NCBI GenBank assembly: GCA_015489065.1
Contig: WGAO01000003.1
Coordinates: 1-35,076, forward strand
Length of the DNA stretch: 35,076 nt
Direction: 5' to 3'
Source of the DNA: Thermotogaceae bacterium
GTDB lineage: Bacteria; Thermotogota; Thermotogae; Thermotogales; Thermotogaceae
Shown: positions 7,141 through 15,157 of the stretch, piece after piece
Layout of the letters: each line of letters starts with the position of its first letter
How positions within the stretch are numbered: the stretch's first letter is position 1
The notes under the pieces: generated by a model
Database searches by the model: none
Seen by the model: only the letters and a program-made list of their open reading frames with translations
Told to the model about the DNA's origin: nothing
Translations under genes and position numbers: made by a program

Positions 7141-7819
7141 TTTTCTTTCTCATGAAATTGAAGTATATTCCAAATGCTATTAATATCACCAAACTTCCCA
7201 AAAACACTGTAAGTGCATTTCTTTTTACATCAACAAGACCATACGGATTTGGAAAAGCTTTCTTCCAAGCCTGAGGATCTCCCGTGTAAACATTCATTAT
7301 TCCCATCGAGGCGAGGTAGCTTCCCGCAAATATTCCTATGAGAGCTATTAACTGTCTGGTGAATTTTATAGTTATCAAGCCTATGAGAACACCCATTGCT
7401 AAGGATATCCAGTTCAATGTTCCAAAACCTGTTTCTATTTGAGTTGGGACATTGCTCGGAATTTCAATGAATCCTAAAAGCGCGTTCGCAAATATGTATC
7501 CAGCTCCAAGTCCAACAACAAAAAGACCGATTTTGTATATATACTTCATTATGAAGTAAAGTAGTGCCAAGATTATCACGCTTACGACTCCGAGCACCAA
7601 ATTTTTCGACTGGAAGGCTTGGAGCGTTACTGGGAGGACAACGAATATTCCAACGACAACGGTCAGAGCGGCTATCAATATGTTTTCCAGATATTTTGCC
7701 ACCGCTATTATGGATAAGCCTGTGAGTACAGCCAGATACCACTTCTGCATAATCACATTTATTATTGCAACAAGGTATACATATATTTCAGAAAAATAAT
7801 GCTGAATGGCTTCCACCAC
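7124..7819 (-). CDS. Multi-pass membrane protein of unknown function
   Basis: 231 aa with about six to seven hydrophobic segments: roughly residues 13-25, 29-40, 48-67, 77-92, 95-112, 136-150 and 155-172, plus a last one at 203-222 before the basic tail RKKKKRGE. A hydrophilic loop (VYTGDPQAWKKAFPNPYG) precedes the last helix. I recognise no transporter signature. Start is GTG 7819 or the adjacent in-frame GTG 7816, behind GGGGGTGGT. It is the last gene of the STAS/binding-protein/HAD operon, 8 nt after the HAD gene, but nothing shows that it acts with the binding protein. Confidence 0.7.
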   Translation of the reverse strand: MVEAIQHYFSEIYVYLVAIINVIMQKWYLAVLTGLSIIAVAKYLENILIAALTVVVGIFVVLPVTLQAFQSKNLVLGVVSVIILALLYFIMKYIYKIGLFVVGLGAGYIFANALLGFIEIPSNVPTQIETGFGTLNWISLAMGVLIGLITIKFTRQLIALIGIFAGSYLASMGIMNVYTGDPQAWKKAFPNPYGLVDVKRNALTVFLGSLVILIAFGIYFNFMRKKKKRGE

Positions 7820-7827
7820 ACCACCCC

Positions 7828-8493
7828 CTAAACAGTTTCATTCAGAATCCCAATGATATCTTTGAGATTTTCTGCGATGTAATCAGCATCTTCGTAAGCT
7901 TTTGGTGTTGCTCCATATCCCCTTCTTCTGACAAGGATTGTTTTCACTCCAAACTTTTTTGCGGGGATTATATCGTGGAAAATACTCTGCGCTACATGAA
8001 TCCATTCGTTCTTTGGTACTTCAAATTCCCTGTATGCATACTCGAAAACCTTCATAGACGGTTTATATGCCCCCACTCTTTGAGCAGTTATGATGTAATC
8101 GAACTTAACACCAATTCTTTCTTGTGTAAGCTTGAATATATCATCATCCACATTTGAAATGACAGCTATTTTGTGAAGCTCTTTAATCTTTTTCAATGTC
8201 TCAGTTGTGTCCGGAAATACCGGCCAATTTCCAATGGAATCAACTAAGGCGTTTTTATCACCTTCTGATAGCTTCATTCCAAAATGCTCTCCAAGTTTTT
8301 CCATTACTAATCTCAGCACTTCTTTATAGGGTTTATAAGTTTTTTCCAGTTCTGGCTCGATCTGTGAGTAGAGCTTTAGTATTTCAGAACTTTCTACAAT
8401 CTTTCCGTATTTTTCAAGAACGCTTTTAACGGCCCTCACTATTCCGCTTTCCCAATCTATGAGTGTTCCATAGCAGTCAAAACTTATTATCAT
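7828..8493 (-). CDS. HAD-superfamily hydrolase (2-haloacid dehalogenase-like)
   Basis: 221-aa HAD phosphatase/dehalogenase. Motif I is FDCYGTLIDW (nucleophile Asp 6 followed by a Tyr in DCYGT, as in haloacid-dehalogenase type II subfamilies). Motif II is VISNVDDD, motif III includes the Lys of GAYKPSMKVFEYA, and the motif IV region is HVAQSIFHDIIPAKKFGVKTILVRRRG. Such proteins are usually small-metabolite phosphatases; the substrate cannot be read from sequence. ATG 8493 overlaps the TGA of the upstream gene by one base (TGATG) with GGTGG 5 nt ahead, so translation is likely coupled. Confidence 0.9.
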   Translation of the reverse strand: MIISFDCYGTLIDWESGIVRAVKSVLEKYGKIVESSEILKLYSQIEPELEKTYKPYKEVLRLVMEKLGEHFGMKLSEGDKNALVDSIGNWPVFPDTTETLKKIKELHKIAVISNVDDDIFKLTQERIGVKFDYIITAQRVGAYKPSMKVFEYAYREFEVPKNEWIHVAQSIFHDIIPAKKFGVKTILVRRRGYGATPKAYEDADYIAENLKDIIGILNETV

Positions 8494-10304
8494 CACTCCA
8501 CCTTCTTTACATATTCAACGAGACCGTTGACGGATTGAAGGCCAGATTGAACCTTCGTATATGGGAAAACAAGCTTTTTTGAGTAAGCTTCCGTCACTTT
8601 GGGTACGAACAGAGGAATATACGGAAGGTCGTGCGCTAATATCTTTTGCATCTCGAACACCATTTCTCTTGCTTTGTGTAAGTTTGAACAGGAAAGAAGC
8701 TTTTCAACTATATCGTCGAATTTTGGATTAGAGTAATGTGTGACATTAAACATGCTCTTACTGTAGAGGTAGTTTACGAGATGATCTGGCGTTCTGACAG
8801 GTCCCCATCCCAATATAAACATGTCGAAGTCTCTATCATAATAGGCTCTCCTTATTATCGACTTAAAGTCCATAAAATGTGCTTTTACGGGTATTCCAAG
8901 GTCGTTAGACCATTTCTCAATGTACAGCGCTATTATGGATCTCATCGGATCATACGATTCCGTTGGTGCAAGAAGCCTGAGTTCTTTCACAACACTTCCC
9001 TGAGGGTCTATTAAACCTTTTCCTTTCCTTACTAATTTCTCACCGGAGAATCTCGGTTCAACTATCCACCTGAATCCGGATTTTTTCAGAATCTCGTACG
9101 CCATTTTAATTCTTTGATTGTGACTTAAATGGTGATCTACAGCTCTCACAGGAGCGTGCCAGAATTTGTTTCCTTTGGGAATGAGAGAGTCTATAGGTGA
9201 GACATTTCCCATGAGCACTCTGCGTGTTAGGAAGTCCATATCGGCTATGTATGCTATAGCTTTACGAAACGCTCTGTATCTCTCCGGTGATCTGTCCAAA
9301 TTAAAGGCTAGATACCTAGGATTTATGGAATCGTTTGTAATTATATTTACATCGCTTCCTTTCAAACTTGACACATCGCCACTTTGAATACCGCTTGGAT
9401 TGAGAATGAAATCGACCTTGCCAGCTCTGAGTGCTTGAACAGCTGAAGATACATTCTGATAAACCCTGTATATAACCCCGTCGACAAACGGTCCCATTTC
9501 TACGCTCAGGACAGCCTTCCCGATGGGATATTTGCTCCTCCATTCGTATCCCCCGGGACATCTCAGAGTTATTGCACCGTTTTCGTAATGTTTTTCAACA
9601 CATCCCTTATCAAAATAATTATCAATTGCTTTCAACCTTATAAAAGCTCCTTTTTCCCACTTCTCCAAAACGAACGGACCTGAGGAAGGATCAGGATTGT
9701 TAATAGTATCGACTGAATAAAGATAATCGATTTTCTTCTTTCCGCTCAAAACTTTGCTGATGTGCTCTTTCCAGTATTTCTTTTGGATAATCGGTGCCAT
9801 GAGGATTCCATATTCTACTCTCAGAAATCCCGTTTTTTTGAGATAGATTTTCAAGGTGTTGTCGTTAATAGCTTTGGCTTTTTCAAAGAAATGAGGATCA
9901 ACCATGTTTACCCAGTTTCCAGACAGCCCGGCTTTTTTAACCAAATCGGCAGCGCTGTTGAGCGTGAACGCAGCGTCTTCTGCTGTTATTGGAGAACCAT
10001 CGCTCCATTTCAATCCTTTTCTAAGCTTTATTGTATATACGACAAAACTTCCTTCTTTTGATACTTTTGGAAGGTCAAACGCCAAATCGGGAACGAAGTC
10101 TAGGGTTACATGTGAAAATCTGTATAAAGATCTGTATTTGCTTGAGAAAACATATCTTGACCACGTGTTTGCGTGTGGACCGTAATCTACCCACACATTT
10201 AAAGCCTTGGGCTCTACGAGAATAGCGTATCTCAATGTGCTGGAGAATGCCAAGAGGAAGATTGTTAAAACTCCTATCACAACAATCAACCTTCTCAAAC
10301 TCAT
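8493..10304 (-). CDS. Oligopeptide/dipeptide-type ABC transporter substrate-binding protein
   Basis: 603-aa solute-binding protein of the SBP_bac_5 (OppA/DppA/CtaP) family. Residues 1-22 form a signal peptide without an obvious lipobox. The family signature KLRKGLKWSDGSPITAEDAAFTLN is present, followed by ALRAGKVDF, AFRKAIAYIAD and near the end LGWGPVRTPDHLVNYLYS. In Thermotogales such proteins often bind oligosaccharides as well as peptides, so the ligand is open. It is an orphan here: no permease or ATPase genes are nearby. It is preceded by a STAS gene whose stop is 5 nt from its ATG (AGGAGGGATG) and followed by an overlapping HAD gene. Confidence 0.9.
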   Translation of the reverse strand: MSLRRLIVVIGVLTIFLLAFSSTLRYAILVEPKALNVWVDYGPHANTWSRYVFSSKYRSLYRFSHVTLDFVPDLAFDLPKVSKEGSFVVYTIKLRKGLKWSDGSPITAEDAAFTLNSAADLVKKAGLSGNWVNMVDPHFFEKAKAINDNTLKIYLKKTGFLRVEYGILMAPIIQKKYWKEHISKVLSGKKKIDYLYSVDTINNPDPSSGPFVLEKWEKGAFIRLKAIDNYFDKGCVEKHYENGAITLRCPGGYEWRSKYPIGKAVLSVEMGPFVDGVIYRVYQNVSSAVQALRAGKVDFILNPSGIQSGDVSSLKGSDVNIITNDSINPRYLAFNLDRSPERYRAFRKAIAYIADMDFLTRRVLMGNVSPIDSLIPKGNKFWHAPVRAVDHHLSHNQRIKMAYEILKKSGFRWIVEPRFSGEKLVRKGKGLIDPQGSVVKELRLLAPTESYDPMRSIIALYIEKWSNDLGIPVKAHFMDFKSIIRRAYYDRDFDMFILGWGPVRTPDHLVNYLYSKSMFNVTHYSNPKFDDIVEKLLSCSNLHKAREMVFEMQKILAHDLPYIPLFVPKVTEAYSKKLVFPYTKVQSGLQSVNGLVEYVKKVE

Positions 10305-10309
10305 CCCTC

Positions 10310-10639
10310 CTAATCGAAAAATTCGAGAGCATTTGAGACGCTTTCGTAAAGATCGATCAGTTTATCGAGTTTTGCCATATGTATGGATCTTTTGACCTCA
10401 TCTTCTCCAACTACTATCGCCATCTTCTTTTTGTGACTAACACATCTGTTGAACACGCTGATAATGCTTCCAAGACCTATGCTGTCTATATAATCGACTT
10501 CCCTGAGGTCTAGCACAATTCCCTTCTGAGACTTCTTGCACCACTTAAGAGCAAGTTCTTTGAACTTTCCAGAAGTTTCGATGTCCAAGTTTCCAGATAG
10601 AGATATTATAGTTGCACCCTCTAGTTCTATTACCCTCAA
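10310..10639 (-). CDS. STAS-domain anti-sigma factor antagonist-like protein
   Basis: 109-aa single-domain STAS protein of the SpoIIAA/RsbV type. GNLDIETSGKFKEL and VLDLREVDYIDSIGLGSI match the family; the Ser in DSIGLG is at the usual site of regulatory phosphorylation. Such proteins bind an anti-sigma kinase (RsbW/SpoIIAB) and release a sigma factor, or act in other partner-switching pathways. No kinase or phosphatase gene is nearby. TTG at 10639 is favoured because AAAGGGTGAT lies ahead with normal spacing; the in-frame GTG at 10648 is inside that site. It is the first gene of an operon with an ABC binding protein, HAD hydrolase and membrane protein, an odd grouping. Confidence 0.85.
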   Translation of the reverse strand: MRVIELEGATIISLSGNLDIETSGKFKELALKWCKKSQKGIVLDLREVDYIDSIGLGSIISVFNRCVSHKKKMAIVVGEDEVKRSIHMAKLDKLIDLYESVSNALEFFD

Positions 10640-10656
10640 ATTTATCACCCTTTATC

Positions 10657-10665
10657 ATTATAACA
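10657..10665 (-). promoter_or_regulatory. Extended -10 promoter of the STAS operon
   Basis: On the minus strand TGT-TATAAT is a perfect extended -10. No convincing -35 is present. Transcription would begin about 10 nt before the TTG start, giving a very short leader that is almost only the ribosome site. Confidence 0.55.
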
Positions 10666-10719
10666 GAGTCAAATAGATGGTAGAATTCACACAAAAGAAA
10701 AAATTCGGGAGGTGTTAGA

Positions 10720-11070
10720 ATGAGAGTAGCAGTAGCGGCGAGTGGAAATGATCTTTCTTCAAAACTTGCAGACAGGTTTGCAAGAGCAGATTATTTCATA
10801 GTATATGATACAGACTCTGGAGAATATGAAGTGGTTGAGAATCAAGTAGCAATGTCACAAGCTCATGGAGCTGGACCAAGAGTTGTGCAGATGATAGCCT
10901 CATTGGGTGTAGACGCAGTTATACTTCCAGGAATAGGATCAAATGCTTTTGATGCGCTTTCAGCAGCTGGTGTGAAAGCTTACATAGGAAAACCTGTAAG
11001 CGTTGAGGAAAACATAAAAATGCTCCTTAATGGTGAATTGGAAGAAGTGAAATCTCCTACAAGAGGGTGA
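10720..11070 (+). CDS. NifX/NifB-type dinitrogenase iron-molybdenum cofactor-like protein
   Basis: 116-aa protein of the Nitro_FeMo-Co (NifX/NafY/NifB C-terminal) fold, with MRVAVAASGNDLSSKLADRFARADYFIVYD at the N-terminus and GVDAVILPGIGSNAFDAL later. Homologues occur widely in anaerobes without nitrogenase, including several in Thermotoga; their role is thought to be in Fe-S or metal-cluster handling but is unproven. No nif genes are nearby. ATG 10720 follows GGGAGGTG. The first SLH gene starts 13 nt after its stop, so the genes are probably cotranscribed even though no functional link is evident. Confidence 0.9.
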   Translation: MRVAVAASGNDLSSKLADRFARADYFIVYDTDSGEYEVVENQVAMSQAHGAGPRVVQMIASLGVDAVILPGIGSNAFDALSAAGVKAYIGKPVSVEENIKMLLNGELEEVKSPTRG

Positions 11071-11083
11071 AGGAGGGATAACG

Positions 11084-12352
11084 ATGAAGAAATTTCTAAT
11101 TTTCTTGCTTGTTCCGGCTGTTTTGGCATTATCTGCTAGTTTCAAGGACTTGAGTCCAAGACATTGGGCTTATGAAGCAGTAGTCAAGCTGACGGATATG
11201 GGGATAATAAACGGATACCCCGATGGTACATTTAGAGGTAACAACCCGTTGACGAGATACCAGTTTGCCGTAGCAGTATACAGATTGATAAAGTATATAG
11301 ATGAGAAGGTGTCGAAATCGTCTGCTACATCTCCTGCCCCTGTCGCTTCTGTATCAAGTGATACAAGAAGACTTGAAATAAAATTGGCAAACATTGAAAA
11401 AATATTAACGGACCTCAGAAGAAGAGTGGCTATCCTCGAGAAGAATTCTTCAAACAAGAGTGCTCCGCCGGAGGGTTATTCAGCGGAGATCGATAATCTG
11501 CAAAAGATGATCGAGAAAGCTTATGAAATGATATCAAGCAACACAAAGAGCGTAAGGAATCTATCTTCAAAACTATCTGATATTGAAGGAAAGATCACAT
11601 CGGTGAACGATCTCTATGAAACCCTGTTCGAAATGAAAAAGCTTATAGGGAAACTCAGCGATGAGATTTCTAGCATGAAGAAAAACTATCCCACGAAAGA
11701 TTATGTAAACATGGCTATAAAACCCATTGAGATGAAGCTGGAAAGTCTTGAGGAAAAATATTCGAAGCTGGAAAAGTCTATCAGTGGAGAGTCCACTGGT
11801 TCAAAGGACCTCTCAGCTGTTGTTGAGAAACACTCAAGTTCTATAAAAACGCTTTCTTCGGAATTGGAGACACTCAAAAATGAGATAAGCTCAATTGAAG
11901 CGAAAATCTCTTCTCATGGAAAAGATCTAGAGACACTGAAAAGCGAAGTTAAGAAAATCAAGGGACTTGAGTTCGATCTCAAATCACTTAAAGATTCTGT
12001 CGCAGATCTATCTGGAAGGTTTAGTTCCGTGGAAGAAAGAGTTTCAGAGCTTGAAAAGAAGAATTCTGATATTTCAAAACTTCAGAATGATGTTTCAGAT
12101 TTGGAGTACAAAGTCTCTGATCTTGATGAGAAAACTCAATCTCTCTCTGCTGATTTGAAATCTCTTAAGGAAGATTTGAAAAAAATTACGGAAGGAATCA
12201 CCAAATCTTCGAAAAACTCGAAAGATTTACAGAGTAGAGTGGAGAACTTGGAGAAAAAGACTTCTTCCATTCCTGGATGGGGGATTTTCGTGATAATTCT
12301 GAGTTTGATCAATCTTGGTGTAGCTGGATATCTGATATTCAAGAGTTTGTAA
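11084..12352 (+). CDS. SLH-domain, coiled-coil, membrane-anchored envelope protein (Omp-alpha-like) 1
   Basis: 422 aa. The signal peptide (about 1-18) is followed by one SLH domain (about 19-75: FKDLSPRHWAYEAV...GIINGYPDGTFRG...TRYQFAVAVYRL), which in this phylum binds the cell wall. A Ser/Ala/Pro linker leads to about 300 residues of heptad coiled coil, and the protein ends in a hydrophobic anchor (GWGIFVIILSLINLGVAGYLIF). This matches Thermotoga Omp-alpha, the rod that spaces and holds the outer 'toga' to the wall. ATG 11084 has GGAGGGAT upstream. It is the first of three related genes in an operon with the NifX-like gene. Confidence 0.9.
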   Translation: MKKFLIFLLVPAVLALSASFKDLSPRHWAYEAVVKLTDMGIINGYPDGTFRGNNPLTRYQFAVAVYRLIKYIDEKVSKSSATSPAPVASVSSDTRRLEIKLANIEKILTDLRRRVAILEKNSSNKSAPPEGYSAEIDNLQKMIEKAYEMISSNTKSVRNLSSKLSDIEGKITSVNDLYETLFEMKKLIGKLSDEISSMKKNYPTKDYVNMAIKPIEMKLESLEEKYSKLEKSISGESTGSKDLSAVVEKHSSSIKTLSSELETLKNEISSIEAKISSHGKDLETLKSEVKKIKGLEFDLKSLKDSVADLSGRFSSVEERVSELEKKNSDISKLQNDVSDLEYKVSDLDEKTQSLSADLKSLKEDLKKITEGITKSSKNSKDLQSRVENLEKKTSSIPGWGIFVIILSLINLGVAGYLIFKSL

Positions 12353-12365
12353 TGGTGGTGGTCTG

Positions 12366-12581
12366 GTGGATAGCTTTTCAAAAGCACTCTCAAATGTTTT
12401 AAAGAGGTATCAAGATCGAGGGATAGAAATTGTTGATATAAAAGACATTTGGATAGACACCTCTATACCGGAGGATCTAATGGTTGAGCTTCTGAGAAGC
12501 GGCAAAGTAGAGGTGCCAGATGGGATTATGGAGATAAAAAAGGGTTCACATGCTGTTTGGAGAAGGAGGAAAGAAGCATGA
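12366..12581 (+). CDS. Small hypothetical protein (71 aa) within the SLH cluster
   Basis: Unrecognised small acidic/basic protein, beginning MDSFSKALSNVLKRYQDRGI and ending KGSHAVWRRRKEA. It has no signal peptide, membrane helix or cysteine, so it is presumably cytosolic, unlike its neighbours. GTG 12366 is preceded by GGTGGTGG. Its stop overlaps the ATG of the second SLH gene by 4 nt (ATGA), so translation is probably coupled. It might be a regulator or assembly factor for the envelope proteins, but that is only an inference from position. Confidence 0.65.
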   Translation: MDSFSKALSNVLKRYQDRGIEIVDIKDIWIDTSIPEDLMVELLRSGKVEVPDGIMEIKKGSHAVWRRRKEA

Positions 12582-13843
12582 AGAATGTAATACCAGTTAT
12601 TTTACTAACTTCTCTGACTGTTTTTGGGATATCTTTCAAAGATGTTCCAATAAATCATTGGGCTTACGATGCTGTCAATGAGGTGTCGGAGCTTGGGATA
12701 ATATCGGGATATCCCGATGGAACTTTTAGGGGCGTTGACTTTGTAAATAGGTATCAGCTTGCTGTGGCGATATACAGAACGATAGAGTACATAAAATCTC
12801 AAATGAAGAATATGTCTTCCCAGCCGGAGAACAAGGAGACTTCTGTACAACCTCAGGTGATATCTGAAATACGTTCAAGTATCAGCGATCTTGAGGAAAA
12901 ATACAAGATGCTCGCTGGCTACATGAATGATAGATATAAGAACATATTTGAGAAACTCTCTTCTCTTGAGAAGAGGATAAGGGAGAACACCCTTGAAATA
13001 TCAAAAAGCAAAAGTTCTATAGACAGATTGAACGATTCACTTATGTATGTCGATTCTAGGATAACGAAAATAGCCACGAGTGTTATGGAAATTTCCAAAA
13101 AGGTCAATGATAATTCCAAACATCTCAAATCACTTGACGATTCTGTTGATAAATTAGAAAAGGCTTACTCCATATTCACGGACTATGTTAACGATGTCAA
13201 AGAGAAAATAAATGTTGTCAAAGCTGAGCTTGATTCAAATCTTTCTGAATTGAACAATGAGATCAACACTTTGAAGAAAAATTCCAATCAAAATTCGGTG
13301 GCTGTAAAAGAGCTCAAGTTTGATCTTTCCAAGCTATCTTCTAGGGTAAATCTATTGGAAAAAAGCATTTCAGAAGCTTCAGATTCGATAGCTGTTCTTG
13401 AAAGGAACGTGTCTGATCTTTCATCAAAATTAGAAGATCTAAGTGGTAAGTACAGTTCTCTTTATATGAAAGAAAAAGAAGATTTTCAAAAGGTCAGCGA
13501 AGTTGTGAAGAGTAACAGTTTTGATATAAACAGTTTGAAGACCGATCTTTCTGATCTCAAAGAAAGAGTGGCCAACATATTAGAGCCGGAGCTGTCTAAG
13601 ACGAAATCTGACATAGCTGAGCTGGAGAAGAGAGTTAGCAACATCGAAGAGAATTCAAAAACATTTGTAAAGAAAGAAGTTTTCCAGAAGAGTTTGGATG
13701 ACATAGAGAGTAAATTGGATAAGATTTCAAAGCAAATCAGAAGCTCTTCAAACACGGATACTACCCAGTGGGTAGTCATAATGATGTTAATGGCTGCTCT
13801 TGGAGTACTCGTTTATCTCCAGGTGAGTGGTGGTAATACATGA
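12578..13843 (+). CDS. SLH-domain, coiled-coil, membrane-anchored envelope protein 2
   Basis: 421-aa paralogue of the preceding SLH protein: signal peptide MKNVIPVILLTSLTVFG, SLH domain (FKDVPINHWAYDAV...GIISGYPDGTFRG...NRYQLAVAIYRTI), about 310 residues of coiled coil, and a C-terminal membrane helix (WVVIMMLMAALGVLVYLQV). ATG 12578 is chosen over the longer frame (12557) because it starts the signal peptide and follows AGAAGGAGG. The coiled-coil part has diverged from paralogue 1, while the SLH domain is closely conserved. Its stop overlaps the next start by 4 nt. Confidence 0.9.
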   Translation: MKNVIPVILLTSLTVFGISFKDVPINHWAYDAVNEVSELGIISGYPDGTFRGVDFVNRYQLAVAIYRTIEYIKSQMKNMSSQPENKETSVQPQVISEIRSSISDLEEKYKMLAGYMNDRYKNIFEKLSSLEKRIRENTLEISKSKSSIDRLNDSLMYVDSRITKIATSVMEISKKVNDNSKHLKSLDDSVDKLEKAYSIFTDYVNDVKEKINVVKAELDSNLSELNNEINTLKKNSNQNSVAVKELKFDLSKLSSRVNLLEKSISEASDSIAVLERNVSDLSSKLEDLSGKYSSLYMKEKEDFQKVSEVVKSNSFDINSLKTDLSDLKERVANILEPELSKTKSDIAELEKRVSNIEENSKTFVKKEVFQKSLDDIESKLDKISKQIRSSSNTDTTQWVVIMMLMAALGVLVYLQVSGGNT

Positions 13844-15129
13844 AAAAATTCGTCGTTATGATGATTTTAATGTCTCTCATAGTCTTTGGTCTAAAGGATG
13901 TCCCAAGAAACCACTGGGCTTACGATGCTGTCGTTAGCCTGATGAAGCTTGGGATAATATCGGGATACCCCGATGGAACTTTCAGAGGGAATGAGACTGT
14001 CACGAGGTACCAGCTAGCCGTCTCACTATATAGGACTATCTTGTACTTGAAAAGATATGTCAAAAGCTTTGCATCAAATAGTTATTCTTTAAATAAAAAG
14101 GTGTCTGAGATGTCTGATATGGTTTCGAAAGCTTACAAGTGGTCGTCAGAAAATTATGCTAGCCTTTCTGAGCTGAAAAGAGAATTAGACGATGTATCGA
14201 AAAAATTGAAGGGGATCAACGAAAGCGAAAATATATACAACGAGATCGCATCTCTGAAGTCTGAAATTTTGGACAAACTCATAAAGCTCGATAAGGAGTA
14301 CAGATCTAAAATAGAAGATGTAGTCAGAGACATGGATACTTTGAGAGCGTCAGTAGAAAATTTGAAATCTGAAGTGCAGTCTATGAAAAATGATAGATCG
14401 AAAACAGTTGATATAAGGCAAGAAGCTCTCTCTGAAGCTTCGAAAGTTTCTGAAAAAGATTTAGAAAATCTGAAGAAATACTTTGACGACAAGATAAAAG
14501 AAATGGAAAAGAGTCTAGATATCACAAGCTCTGGGTTTCAAAAAGAAGTAGGAAAGCTTGAGAGTGAAGTCAAGGGAAATTTGTCCGAAATAGAATCTTT
14601 AAAGAAAGAGCTAGAATCCTTTAAAGGAAGCCTTAGTATGAGCTTGAAGAGTGTAAAGAATTTGCAAGACATGTTAAAAGATCTTGAAAGAAAACACGAT
14701 GTAGATTTTAAAGTTCTTGATAAAAAGATAGATTATCAAACTTCAAGACTTTCAGAAAAAATTGAATCTCTTTCGGTAACTCTTGAGAGCAGTGTATCTT
14801 CTCTGAGAAAAGAACTGGAGGACCTCAGGCGTCGTGATGAGGATATGGGTAAGAAAGTACTGAGCATGAATTCTGAAATACTAGATTTGAAGGATGCATT
14901 CAGCTCGGTTAAGAATGATCTTGAAGAGCTGTCAAGGAAAACTACGAAGAGCATCAACACGCAAAGCATTGAGATGAAAAATATCAAGGAGAAGTTGAAT
15001 GAGCTGGAAAAGGGGTATTCTGATCTTTACAGAGAGGTTAATGGCATTCCTACAAAGGGTGTTTATTACATCTTCTTAGTCATTTCAGTTGTTTCACTTT
15101 TGATATCTATAGTTTCTGTCCTGCTTTAA
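13840..15129 (+). CDS. SLH-domain, coiled-coil, membrane-anchored envelope protein 3
   Basis: 429 aa with the same layout: signal peptide MKKFVVMMILMSLIVFG, SLH domain (LKDVPRNHWAYDAV...GIISGYPDGTFRG...TRYQLAVSLYRTI), about 320 residues of Lys/Glu/Ser-rich heptads, and a C-terminal helix (GVYYIFLVISVVSLLISIVSVLL). The SLH domain is nearer to paralogue 2 than to 1, suggesting stepwise tandem duplication. It ends 2 nt before a strong hairpin. Rods of similar length could form mixed coiled coils. Confidence 0.9.
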   Translation: MKKFVVMMILMSLIVFGLKDVPRNHWAYDAVVSLMKLGIISGYPDGTFRGNETVTRYQLAVSLYRTILYLKRYVKSFASNSYSLNKKVSEMSDMVSKAYKWSSENYASLSELKRELDDVSKKLKGINESENIYNEIASLKSEILDKLIKLDKEYRSKIEDVVRDMDTLRASVENLKSEVQSMKNDRSKTVDIRQEALSEASKVSEKDLENLKKYFDDKIKEMEKSLDITSSGFQKEVGKLESEVKGNLSEIESLKKELESFKGSLSMSLKSVKNLQDMLKDLERKHDVDFKVLDKKIDYQTSRLSEKIESLSVTLESSVSSLRKELEDLRRRDEDMGKKVLSMNSEILDLKDAFSSVKNDLEELSRKTTKSINTQSIEMKNIKEKLNELEKGYSDLYREVNGIPTKGVYYIFLVISVVSLLISIVSVLL

Positions 15130-15131
15130 AC

Positions 15132-15157
15132 AAAGGCAGCGGGAAACCGCTGCCTTT
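15132..15157 (+). terminator. Hairpin terminator between convergent operons
   Basis: An 11-bp perfect stem AAAGGCAGCGG/CCGCTGCCTTT (15132-15157) is closed by a GAAA tetraloop. Its T runs are within the stem, and it touches the stop codon of the GH57 gene, so it can work in both directions. Confidence 0.75.

Noticed and set aside
10720-11070. Sign of nitrogen fixation from the NifX-like gene
   Set aside because: Such small proteins are common in anaerobes without nitrogenase and no nif genes are present.
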